Shown one piece after another: positions 7,851 through 14,248 of a DNA stretch of 15,676 bases. The position numbers and the translations under genes were made by a program. How positions within the stretch are numbered: the first letter of the stretch is position 1; the number at the start of each line of letters is the position of its first letter. Source of the DNA: Hippea sp. (GTDB lineage Bacteria; Campylobacterota_A; Desulfurellia; Desulfurellales; Hippeaceae); NCBI GenBank assembly GCA_015486705.1, contig WFRG01000136.1, positions 1-15,676 on the forward strand. Direction: 5' to 3'. Below the pieces are notes generated by a model, which made no database searches, had not been told where the DNA came from, and worked only from the letters and a program-made list of their open reading frames with translations.

Positions 7851-8705
7851 GTGATTGAGCTTAAATCTATATATAAAAGATACAAAAGAGGTCTGTTTTT
7901 TTCTAAGTCTTATGTGGATGTTTTAAAAGATGTGAGTCTTTATGCAAAAAAGGGCGAGCATTTGGGAATTATTGGAGAGTCGGGTGCCGGAAAATCAACA
8001 CTGTGTCGTATTATGTCTTTGCTCGAATTTCCTGATAAGGGTGAAATTTATGTTAACAATGAGAAGGTAGATAGAGGAAACATAAGAAAGAAAAGAGGCA
8101 TCGTAGGAATGGTTTTTCAAGACCCCTCAACGTCATTGGATTCCAAGATGACTGTACTGTCTACCCTTCAGGAGGCTAATAAAAATAGGGAAAAAATTGA
8201 GGAAGTTTTTGATGAGGTGGGTTTAAAAAGGGAATTGCTTAACAAACACCCTTATGAGTTAAGTGGGGGCGAGCAGCAAAGAGTGGCTATAGCCCGGGTT
8301 TTACTTGCCAACTCTGAATATTTTATCTTTGATGAATTTACAAGTGCTTTGGATGTTTCTACTCAGGCAAAAATAGTCAATTTGTTGTGCAATATTAACA
8401 AAAACAAGAATTATGGATTTATCTTTGTATCTCATGACGTTAAATTAATAAGTTTTCTTTCAGATAGGGTTTATGTTTTGTATAAAGGGGAGATAGTAGA
8501 AGAAACAAACAATTTATCACATGCAATGCATCCATATACAAAGGTGCTTTTGAAAGGCGAAGTAAAGGATGCGAACAATCCTGTAGATGCTGGATGTAGT
8601 TTTTATAGTTTTTGTCCTTATAGGATGGAAAGATGTAGGCAGGAAAAACCAGGGTTAAAAAAAATTGATGAACATGAAAGGGTAAGATGTTTTTTGTATG
8701 ATTGA
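7851..8705 (+). CDS. OppF/DppF-type ABC transporter ATP-binding protein
   Basis: This 284-residue ATPase of the peptide/nickel uptake ABC family would energise import through a membrane permease. Visible motifs: Walker A GESGAGKST 42-50, Q loop FQDP near Gln90, signature LSGGEQQR 137-144, Walker B YFIFDE 157-162, and switch His195 (FVSHD). The C-terminal segment after 228 (HPYTKVLL onward) is the oligopeptide-transporter C-terminal region typical of OppD/OppF/DppF. It holds Cys249, Cys255, Cys262 and Cys280. That cysteine set is a feature of the subfamily, where some members bind an iron-sulfur cluster. The start is GTG at 7851, directly after the cheY stop, with AAAGGA 4 bp upstream. No permease, binding protein or second ATPase is nearby, so it may serve a transporter encoded elsewhere. 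It overlaps rlmN by 8 bp. Confidence 0.88.
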   Translation: MIELKSIYKRYKRGLFFSKSYVDVLKDVSLYAKKGEHLGIIGESGAGKSTLCRIMSLLEFPDKGEIYVNNEKVDRGNIRKKRGIVGMVFQDPSTSLDSKMTVLSTLQEANKNREKIEEVFDEVGLKRELLNKHPYELSGGEQQRVAIARVLLANSEYFIFDEFTSALDVSTQAKIVNLLCNINKNKNYGFIFVSHDVKLISFLSDRVYVLYKGEIVEETNNLSHAMHPYTKVLLKGEVKDANNPVDAGCSFYSFCPYRMERCRQEKPGLKKIDEHERVRCFLYD

Positions 8706-9726
8706 TATACTGTCTCTTACTTTGAGAGAGCTTGAAGAGATACTTTCAATCAAAGGATACGAAAAGTACAGGGCGCGGCAGATATTTTCTTTTCTTTATA
8801 AGCAAAACGTGGATGATTTTAATCTAATGACTGTTTTAAAAAAAGATATGAGGAAACGATTGTCAGAAGAGTTCTTTATTTATACTGTTAGGGTTAAATC
8901 TATATCTATTGGAAATGATGGAGCTAAAAAGTATCTATTTGAACTTTTGGATGGTGCCTTAATTGAAAGTGTGCTAATACCTATGGACAATGGAAAGTTT
9001 ACTATATGTGTTTCTACACAGGTTGGTTGTATGATGGGGTGTAAGTTCTGTGCCACAGGAAGGATGGGTTTTAAGCGTAATCTTACTGTATCCGAGATTG
9101 TGGAGCAGGTTAGATATATTTTAATGGATAATGGCTTGAAGATTGCAAATGTTGTTTATATGGGTATGGGAGAGCCGTTGGATAACTACGATAATACGGT
9201 TAAATCAATGTTGATAATGATGGAAGAGTTAGGCTTGGATATATCAAAAAGAAGGATGACGCTTTCAACATGTGGCATTACGCCTGCGTTAGAGCGATTA
9301 AAAAAGGATTTGCCATACATAAACTTGGCTTTGTCTTTGCATAGTGCTATTTCAGAAAAAAGAAGCATGATTATGCCGGTTAATAGAAAATATCCTTTAG
9401 ATGAGATACTTGATGCTTTAAAGGATTTTCCTGTTCCGAGAAGGAAGAGAATCACCTTTGAGTATGTCATGATAAAAGGGTTTAACGACACAAAAGAAGA
9501 TATAAAGGCTTTAGTTAGGATTATGTCAAATTTGAAAAGTAAATTGAACCTTATACCTTTAAACAAACACGATTTGATAGGAACTAAATTTGAGCCAACC
9601 CCTATGAGCGATATAGAAAAATTTGCCCAACGTTTAAGGGATAAGGGGATATTTGTCACGATTAGAAAATCCAAAGGGTCGGATATTGACGCAGCCTGTG
9701 GCATGCTGGCAACGAAAGCGTCATAA
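8698..9726 (+). CDS. rlmN: Dual-specificity 23S rRNA/tRNA adenine-C2 methyltransferase RlmN
   Basis: A radical-SAM enzyme that methylates C2 of A2503 in 23S rRNA and A37 in a subset of tRNAs. The 342-residue protein has the RlmN hallmarks: the cluster motif CMMGCKFC with Cys111, Cys115 and Cys118, GMGEP at 156-160, and a C-terminal Cys334 in DAACGML that corresponds to the methyl-accepting or catalytic cysteine of the family. The N-terminal accessory domain (KGYEKYRARQIFSFLYK) is also typical. The ATG lies inside the 3' end of the ABC gene (8-bp overlap). Its stop interlocks with that of ruvC on the other strand (6-bp overlap), so no intergenic terminator is available between them. Confidence 0.96.
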   Translation: MIDILSLTLRELEEILSIKGYEKYRARQIFSFLYKQNVDDFNLMTVLKKDMRKRLSEEFFIYTVRVKSISIGNDGAKKYLFELLDGALIESVLIPMDNGKFTICVSTQVGCMMGCKFCATGRMGFKRNLTVSEIVEQVRYILMDNGLKIANVVYMGMGEPLDNYDNTVKSMLIMMEELGLDISKRRMTLSTCGITPALERLKKDLPYINLALSLHSAISEKRSMIMPVNRKYPLDEILDALKDFPVPRRKRITFEYVMIKGFNDTKEDIKALVRIMSNLKSKLNLIPLNKHDLIGTKFEPTPMSDIEKFAQRLRDKGIFVTIRKSKGSDIDAACGMLATKAS

Positions 9727-10185
9727 ACCACGCACGTATATATGCGTTAGGGCTACTGCAAGAGCATCTGATACGTCAAACGGCTGGTCTTTTAGATTTA
9801 CTTTTAATGTTTTTTCTACAACAAATTTAACCTGATTTTTATCTGCAGCCCCGTATCCACAGATTGATTGCTTAATTTGTCTGGGCGTGTATTGTTCTAT
9901 TTCAATTCCGTATTGCTTTACAGCTATTATGGCAGCAGATTTTATTTCACTCAAGAGCATTGCTGATTGTATATTTACTGAATAAAATGGTGTTTCTATA
10001 GCAACTTCTTTAGGGCTGTGTTGCTCTAAAATCTCTTTAATAAATTCATAAACGGCAAATATTTTCTCTTCTTGCCTCAGCTTTTTCTTGAGTTTTATAA
10101 AATCGTAATGGATTTCTTTGGTGGATAGGTTAATTAACCCGCACGCTGTGATTGTGCTTCCTGGATCTATTCCTAATATAAGCAT
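9721..10185 (-). CDS. ruvC: Holliday junction endonuclease RuvC
   Basis: RuvC cuts four-way junctions as the nuclease of the RuvABC resolvasome. The 154-residue protein is slightly short for the family (about 160-175). The RNase H-like active site is complete: Asp7 (GIDPGS), Glu64 (AIETPFY), Asp137 and Asp140 (DVSDALAVALTH). The ATG is fixed by the GIDPG motif just after it, and there is no alternative downstream start. No clear Shine-Dalgarno is seen. The first 56 bp overlap the end of the LysM hydrolase gene on the same strand, so translation may depend on coupling. The stop is TGA at 9721-9723, inside the last codons of rlmN. Confidence 0.95.
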   Translation of the reverse strand: MLILGIDPGSTITACGLINLSTKEIHYDFIKLKKKLRQEEKIFAVYEFIKEILEQHSPKEVAIETPFYSVNIQSAMLLSEIKSAAIIAVKQYGIEIEQYTPRQIKQSICGYGAADKNQVKFVVEKTLKVNLKDQPFDVSDALAVALTHIYVRGL

Positions 10186-11473
10186 AATTTACGTTATTTA
10201 TTCTTAAAATTCTTTTTGCGCCAATGAACCGTTTCCAGTAGTATTTTGTAAAACGAGATATTCTAACTCCGCTCCTTCTGCCAGCTGCATGTATAAATCT
10301 GCCTTTTCCAATATATATTGCCACGTGCGTAGCCTTTGCGTAGTCCAATGTGTGAAAGAATAGCAAATCTCCAGGTTGAAGCCTGCTTGAAGGTACAAAG
10401 ACGCCTGCCTCTCTATATTGCCCCTCAGCAGTACGTGGTAGGTAAACTTTGAATTTTTCATAGATTTTTTTAACAAAAGCTGAGCAATCTATTCCATGTC
10501 TTAAACTATCTCCTCCAAATTTGTATGGAGCACCTATGAACCTTTCAGCGTATTTTATTAAAGCATGCCTTTCTTCATTAAGAATTGAGTATTTGAGCTT
10601 TAATCTTTGTGCTTCTTTTATGTTTTTGCTTGGAACAAACAGCACTTGTCCTACATGAATGTTGTTTCCAGATATATCATTTAATGTTCTCACTATGTCA
10701 ACGTCGGTATTGAATTTTTTTGCAATCTCCCATAGGGTATCACCTTTTTTAACCTTATAAATATCTGAATAAATAAGATATTTTGGCGGAATAAACAGGT
10801 TCTCTTTTTCGCATACTTTGATTTTTTCTGTGAGCTCTTTCGGTATTACAACTACATCACCCGGTCGTATAATTTTGTCCAAATTGGGGTTTAGCTCCTG
10901 CAGTTTTTTTAAAGATAAACCAAATCTGCTTGCTATGCTTCTTAAGGTGTCACCGCGGGCAACTATATAATATCCATCTCCAATTTCTCCAGGTTTTGGT
11001 ATTGCTTTTGGGGTAGTATGATTAAGGGGTAGAACAATTTTTTCACCAGGTTTTATGTCTTTCCAAGCTATCTTTGGGTTTGCTGATTTTAAAGCACTAA
11101 TGGAATAATGTAAGTTATGAGCTATTTTGTAGAGTGAATCACCTTTTTTTATTGTATATAACCTAACTTGTCTCGATGTTTTATTTGTTCTTTCTTTTGG
11201 CTTATTTGGTTTGTTTTGGGCTTCGTTCAAAACAGCCTCTATTCCGTTGAATTTGTCTATACAGTCTTGCGTAGGTATGTTTATTTTGTCGTTTGGCCTA
11301 ATTTTTAGCCAGTTTACTTTGGGGTTAGCCTGTTTTATTAGCTTGGCTTTTATACCAAGTTTGTGAGCTATGCTAATTAAGGTGTCACCTTTTTTGACCG
11401 TATAAATCTCGTAAGCTTGACTTTTTAATGTAAAAAGGATTATAAAAATGGTGATTAAGTACTTCAACCACAT
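10130..11473 (-). CDS. Secreted peptidoglycan hydrolase: four LysM repeats and an NlpC/P60 domain
   Basis: Using the ATG at 11473 the product has 447 residues. A signal peptide occupies about 1-20 (MWLKYL, hydrophobic core, cleavage near KSQA). Four LysM peptidoglycan-binding repeats follow at about 22-67, 104-149, 167-211 and 237-281, each with a xGDTL/xGDSL core. An NlpC/P60 cysteine peptidase domain lies at about 302-423, with nucleophile Cys330 (IDCSAF), His383 (THVAIYIG) and His395 (FIHAAG). It probably cleaves the stem peptides of the cell wall. The frame is open upstream to an ATG at 11524, giving 464 residues. I prefer the inner start because it gives a normal signal peptide and the extra 17 codons contain a promoter. 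The last 24 residues (after AKRIL) are basic and lie in the overlap with ruvC and just before it. Confidence 0.88.
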   Translation of the reverse strand: MWLKYLITIFIILFTLKSQAYEIYTVKKGDTLISIAHKLGIKAKLIKQANPKVNWLKIRPNDKINIPTQDCIDKFNGIEAVLNEAQNKPNKPKERTNKTSRQVRLYTIKKGDSLYKIAHNLHYSISALKSANPKIAWKDIKPGEKIVLPLNHTTPKAIPKPGEIGDGYYIVARGDTLRSIASRFGLSLKKLQELNPNLDKIIRPGDVVVIPKELTEKIKVCEKENLFIPPKYLIYSDIYKVKKGDTLWEIAKKFNTDVDIVRTLNDISGNNIHVGQVLFVPSKNIKEAQRLKLKYSILNEERHALIKYAERFIGAPYKFGGDSLRHGIDCSAFVKKIYEKFKVYLPRTAEGQYREAGVFVPSSRLQPGDLLFFHTLDYAKATHVAIYIGKGRFIHAAGRRSGVRISRFTKYYWKRFIGAKRILRINNVNYAYIRNRSRKHNHSVRVN

Positions 11474-11479
11474 GTCAAG

Positions 11480-11509
11480 TTTATACAAAATGTATGTTGA
11501 GTATGTCAA
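11480..11509 (-). promoter_or_regulatory. Promoter of the LysM-NlpC/P60 gene, predicting a leaderless mRNA
   Basis: On the minus strand TTGACA (11509-11504) is followed by 18 bp and TATAAA (11485-11480). Both hexamers are close to the sigma-70 consensus. Only six bases (CTTGAC) separate the -10 box from the ATG at 11473, so the expected transcription start is the A of that ATG. There is no Shine-Dalgarno. This supports the inner start codon and suggests leaderless translation. Confidence 0.55.
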
Positions 11510-11545
11510 TAAAAATAAAGCCATGACGCCATTTTTTAAAATGTG

Positions 11546-11574
11546 TTGAACAGAATAAGTTTTTTAAGTATATG
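11546..11574 (+). promoter_or_regulatory. Candidate promoter for the aroF leader transcript
   Basis: TTGAAC (11546-11551), a 17-bp spacer and TATATG (11569-11574) predict a start near 11581. The untranslated stretch before the leader peptide would then be about 88 nt. A rival pair, TTGCTT (11630-11635) and TATAAG (11653-11658), would start almost at the leader ATG and remove its ribosome site, so I rank it lower. The region is T-rich, which makes chance matches likely. Confidence 0.35.
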
Positions 11575-11668
11575 TGATTTTGTTATGAAAGGTTTTAATG
11601 TGTTTTGCGTTTGCTTTTACACAAAGTTCTTGCTTTTTTGCTTTAACTTTGATATAAGGCATCCTGTT

Positions 11669-11752
11669 ATGAGATGCTTAAATAAGGTTTCTTATGTAGA
11701 TTTTACATATTTTTTCTATACATATTATTGGTTTTGGCAACGTGTAGGGTAA
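11669..11752 (+). CDS. Aromatic-rich leader peptide of the aroF attenuator
   Basis: A 27-codon reading frame, ATG to TAA, placed 99 bp before aroF. Residues 9-23 read YVDFTYFFYTYYWFW: 11 of 15 are aromatic (four Phe, five Tyr, two Trp), using tat, ttt, ttc and tgg codons. TAAGG (11655-11659) lies 9 bp before the ATG, a good ribosome site. The frame stays open upstream to a GTG at 11543, but only this ATG has a ribosome site. A run of codons for exactly the amino acids whose pathway the downstream gene begins is the classic sign of a regulatory leader peptide. Ribosomes would slow here when charged Phe-, Tyr- or Trp-tRNA is scarce. The peptide itself probably has no function after synthesis. 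Confidence 0.82.
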   Translation: MRCLNKVSYVDFTYFFYTYYWFWQRVG

Positions 11753-11797
11753 CCGTTTAGAAGCAGACTTTCTTTGGCCGTTTGGATAGGTTACCCT
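11746..11797 (+). promoter_or_regulatory. Putative antiterminator pairing of the aroF leader RNA
   Basis: AGGGTAACC (11746-11754) is the exact reverse complement of GGTTACCCT (11789-11797), a 9-bp pairing across 34 nt. The upstream arm contains the leader stop codon TAA (11750-11752). The downstream arm lies in the loop of the terminator hairpin. The first terminator arm (11777-11787) sits inside the loop closed by this pairing. The two structures should therefore compete. A ribosome at the stop codon would cover the upstream arm and favour the terminator. A ribosome stalled in the aromatic codons would leave it free and favour read-through. The pairing is seen; the switch is inferred. Confidence 0.6.
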
Positions 11798-11839
11798 AAA
11801 GGGTAGTCAATCCAAACGGCTTTTTTATTTTATTTTTTT
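11777..11839 (+). terminator. Intrinsic terminator (attenuator) before aroF
   Basis: GCCGTTTGGAT (11777-11787) pairs perfectly with ATCCAAACGGC (11810-11820), an 11-bp stem. The 22-nt loop carries its own small hairpin (TACCC/GGGTA). The stem is followed at once by six T, then further T tracts to 11839. It points toward aroF and lies after the leader peptide, so full termination here would silence aroF unless it is relieved. This fits a regulated attenuator better than a plain end-of-gene terminator, because no full-length gene precedes it on this strand. Confidence 0.85.
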
Positions 11840-11851
11840 GGAGGTGTAGGA

Positions 11852-12883
11852 ATGATTATCGTAATGAAACCAACTTCTAAGGATGAAGACATCTTAAGGA
11901 TTAGCTCTAAAGTAGAGGAATTGGGGTTAAAAGCTCACATATCGAAGGGTAGCAGAAAGACAATAATTGGTATTATAGGTGACATCGATTCAAAGGCAGA
12001 GAATTTAGACCCAGTGGCAATGTTTTCCTTAGATCCATCAGTGGATTTGGTTTACAGGGTTTCAAGACCTTATAAATTAGCCGCAAGGGAAAGTAAGGCG
12101 AAAGATACAGTGATAGATATAAAGGGTGTTAAAGTTGGAGGCGGTACGTTCACGATTATTGCTGGTCCTTGTTCTGTTGAGAATAGAGAGCAGTTATTAA
12201 CAACAGCTAGGGGTATAAAAAAGTGCTCAGCTCACATGCTGAGAGGAGGTGCGTTCAAGCCAAGAACGTCACCCTACAGTTTCCAGGGGTTAGGAGAAGA
12301 AGGTCTTAAGCTTTTAAAAGAGGCATCTGAGGAAACTGGGCTTCCAATAGTGACAGAGGTGATGAATCCGAGAGATTTGGACATTGTTATGAAATACGCC
12401 GATGTTCTCCAAATCGGGGCAAGGAATATACAAAATTTTGCCTTGCTTAGGGAAGTTGGAAAAACAAATAAACCAGCTCTGTTGAAACGTGGGATGGCAA
12501 CAACCATACAAGAATTCTTGATGAGTGCAGAATATATAATGAGCGAAGGTAATGCAGATGTGATTTTGTGTGAAAGAGGTATTAGAACCTTTGAAACGGC
12601 CACGAGAAACACGCTCGACATATCAGCTGTTCCTGTACTAAAGAAAGAAACCCATCTACCTGTAATTATAGATCCTTCTCATGCTGCAGGAAAAAGGGAT
12701 TACGTTCCTGCGCTTTCAAGAGCTGCGATAGCTGCTGGAGCAGATGGTTTACTGATAGAGGTTCATTACAATCCGCAAATTGCCGTATCAGATGCTGCTC
12801 AACAGTTGACTATTGAAGAATTTTGTGAATTAGTTGAAGACTTAAGAAAAATAGGTGAAGTTGTGGGAAAGAAAGTCCAGTAA
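11852..12883 (+). CDS. aroF: 3-deoxy-7-phosphoheptulonate (DAHP) synthase, type I beta with N-terminal regulatory domain
   Basis: Condenses phosphoenolpyruvate with erythrose 4-phosphate, the first committed step to Phe, Tyr and Trp. The 343-residue protein has the Thermotoga-type layout: an N-terminal ferredoxin-like (ACT-like) domain of about 70 residues, then the catalytic barrel. Catalytic and metal residues are visible: Cys107 (GPCSVE), the RGGAFKPRTSPYSFQG loop 131-146, Lys212-Arg213, His277 (DPSHAAG), Glu303 (IEVH) and Asp314. The metal ligands are offset by a constant five residues from those known in the Thermotoga maritima enzyme. In that enzyme the N-terminal domain gives feedback inhibition by Tyr and Phe, and the same is likely here. 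GGAGGTG at 11840-11846 precedes the ATG. Expression is probably controlled by the upstream leader/terminator. hom has its own promoter after it. Confidence 0.96.
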   Translation: MIIVMKPTSKDEDILRISSKVEELGLKAHISKGSRKTIIGIIGDIDSKAENLDPVAMFSLDPSVDLVYRVSRPYKLAARESKAKDTVIDIKGVKVGGGTFTIIAGPCSVENREQLLTTARGIKKCSAHMLRGGAFKPRTSPYSFQGLGEEGLKLLKEASEETGLPIVTEVMNPRDLDIVMKYADVLQIGARNIQNFALLREVGKTNKPALLKRGMATTIQEFLMSAEYIMSEGNADVILCERGIRTFETATRNTLDISAVPVLKKETHLPVIIDPSHAAGKRDYVPALSRAAIAAGADGLLIEVHYNPQIAVSDAAQQLTIEEFCELVEDLRKIGEVVGKKVQ

Positions 12884-12891
12884 TCTAACGT

Positions 12892-12920
12892 TTGACAGAG
12901 GTATTATATTGATTTATATT
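12892..12920 (+). promoter_or_regulatory. Promoter of the hom-argH operon
   Basis: TTGACA (12892-12897), an exact consensus -35, is followed by 17 bp and TATATT (12915-12920, five of six matches). The predicted start is near 12927, about 23 nt before the hom ATG, leaving the AAAGGTGG ribosome site (12938-12944) intact. No terminator is seen after aroF, so read-through from aroF is also possible. Confidence 0.65.
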
Positions 12921-12949
12921 AAAATAATTCTTAAGGGAAAGGTGGTTGT

Positions 12950-14248
12950 ATGGATGGTGTAAATGTTGGGTTATTGGGTGTAGGAACTGTTGGCAGTGGT
13001 GTTGTAAAGATACTTACACATAATGCTGATATTATAAAAAAGAGACTAGGATTTAATCTAAACCTTAAGAAAGTGTATTCAACGGCAATTAGAGATGATG
13101 TTAAGGATTTATTGGAAAGTAAAATAGCTTCAAGTGTAAATGAGCTTTTTGAGGATGATATTGACATAGTTATAGAACTCATTGGGGGTACAGGTTTTGC
13201 CAAGAACTTTATTTTAGATGCGATAAGGGCGAAAAAAAGTGTGGTTACTGCGAATAAAGCACTCCTTGCCGAGTACGGATTCGAAATATTTTCTAAAGCA
13301 TTCGAAAACAAGGTTGATGTAGGATATGAGGCGAGTGTTGCCGGTGGTATTCCTATTATTAAAGCAATAAAGGAGTCCTTAGGAGCGAATAACATAAGAT
13401 CAATTAAGGCCATTGTAAATGGTACGTGTAATTACATTTTGTCAGAGATGTTGTATAATGAAATTGGGTTTGATGATGCTTTAAAAGATGCCCAGAAAAA
13501 GGGGTTTGCTGAAGCTAATCCAACTTTTGATATAGAAGGTATTGATTCTGCCCATAAAATGGCAATTTTGAGTTCTATATCTTTTGGTGATAATGTAAGG
13601 GCAAGCGAAGTGTATACAGAGGGTATAACAAGAATATCTCTGTTGGATATAAAGTTTGCAGACGAATTGGGTTACAGAATTAAGCTTCTGGGTATATCGA
13701 GACTTATAGATGGAAAGGTAGATGTAAGGGTTCATCCCACTATGGTTAAAAAAGATGATATTCTTGCCAAAACCGATGGAGAGTTTAACGCTATTAAGGT
13801 TTTAACAGATATGGATGATGAAACGGTTTATATAGGAAAAGGTGCAGGTAGCTTACCTACGGCATCGTCTGTTGTATCTGATGCTATGGATATAGCGAGA
13901 AATATAAGATACAATTCCCATTTGCGTGTTCCTCTGTTGGCGTTTCCATTTAATTACGTGAGAAAAAGGGAGATTTTTAATATTGAGGACCTTGAGATGT
14001 CTTATTACTTGAGATTTACAGTTAAGGATCAAGCTGGTGTTCTGTCAAAGATTTCTGGTATCTTAGGCGATTACAACATCAGTATAAAGAGTGTTATACA
14101 ACTGAACAAGGGCGAGTATTGGGTTCCATTGATAGTTTTCACTCATAAAGCCAAAGAATCCTCCATTAGACGGGCCTTAGATATCATAGAAAAGATGGAT
14201 GTGATAAAGGAAAAAGTACTTTTAATTAGGGTGGATAACGATGAATAA
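12950..14248 (+). CDS. hom: Homoserine dehydrogenase with C-terminal ACT domain
   Basis: Reduces aspartate semialdehyde to homoserine on the path to threonine and methionine. In the 432-residue protein the Rossmann domain has GVGTVGSG at 10-17 and TANK at 100-103. The catalytic region has EASVAGGIPII near 128-137, NGTCNYILSEM at 158-167 and Asp199/Lys203 (IDSAHKMAIL), matching the D...K pair of the family. An ACT domain at about 352-430 (YLRFTVKDQAGVLSKISGIL) probably gives feedback control by threonine. It is a monofunctional enzyme with no aspartokinase fused. The start has AAAGGTGG upstream. The last 8 bp overlap argH. Confidence 0.96.
   Translation: MDGVNVGLLGVGTVGSGVVKILTHNADIIKKRLGFNLNLKKVYSTAIRDDVKDLLESKIASSVNELFEDDIDIVIELIGGTGFAKNFILDAIRAKKSVVTANKALLAEYGFEIFSKAFENKVDVGYEASVAGGIPIIKAIKESLGANNIRSIKAIVNGTCNYILSEMLYNEIGFDDALKDAQKKGFAEANPTFDIEGIDSAHKMAILSSISFGDNVRASEVYTEGITRISLLDIKFADELGYRIKLLGISRLIDGKVDVRVHPTMVKKDDILAKTDGEFNAIKVLTDMDDETVYIGKGAGSLPTASSVVSDAMDIARNIRYNSHLRVPLLAFPFNYVRKREIFNIEDLEMSYYLRFTVKDQAGVLSKISGILGDYNISIKSVIQLNKGEYWVPLIVFTHKAKESSIRRALDIIEKMDVIKEKVLLIRVDNDE

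Larger units (their letters stand above)
11474..11851. other. Divergent intergenic region between the LysM gene and aroF
   Basis: This 378-bp stretch separates two divergent genes and has no ordinary gene. From left to right it holds the LysM promoter (minus strand), a candidate promoter for aroF, about 90 bp of T-rich sequence in which I see nothing definite, the aromatic-rich leader reading frame, the long-range pairing element, the intrinsic terminator and the aroF ribosome site (GGAGGTG, 11840-11846). Confidence 0.7.

Noticed and set aside
9186..9731. 181-codon open frame antisense to rlmN
   Set aside because: It lies wholly opposite a certain radical-SAM gene, has low-complexity Ser/Leu/Ile composition and shows no domain.
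9730..9747. Short inverted repeat ACGCA...TGCGT at the rlmN/ruvC junction as a terminator
   Set aside because: Only 5 bp, AT-rich loop, no T tract on either strand, and it lies in ruvC coding sequence.
11543..11752. A 69-codon frame starting with GTG at 11543 as a full protein gene
   Set aside because: Only the last 27 codons have a supported start and ribosome site; the earlier part is T-rich with no ribosome site and reads as chance sequence. The ATG at 11669 was kept as a leader peptide instead.
11740..11851. T-box or metabolite riboswitch before aroF
   Set aside because: I see no T-box core sequence or specifier loop and no known riboswitch core; the aromatic-rich leader frame explains the terminator better.
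12931..13413. 160-codon open frame antisense to hom
   Set aside because: Shadow of the hom coding frame with no motif or ribosome site evidence.
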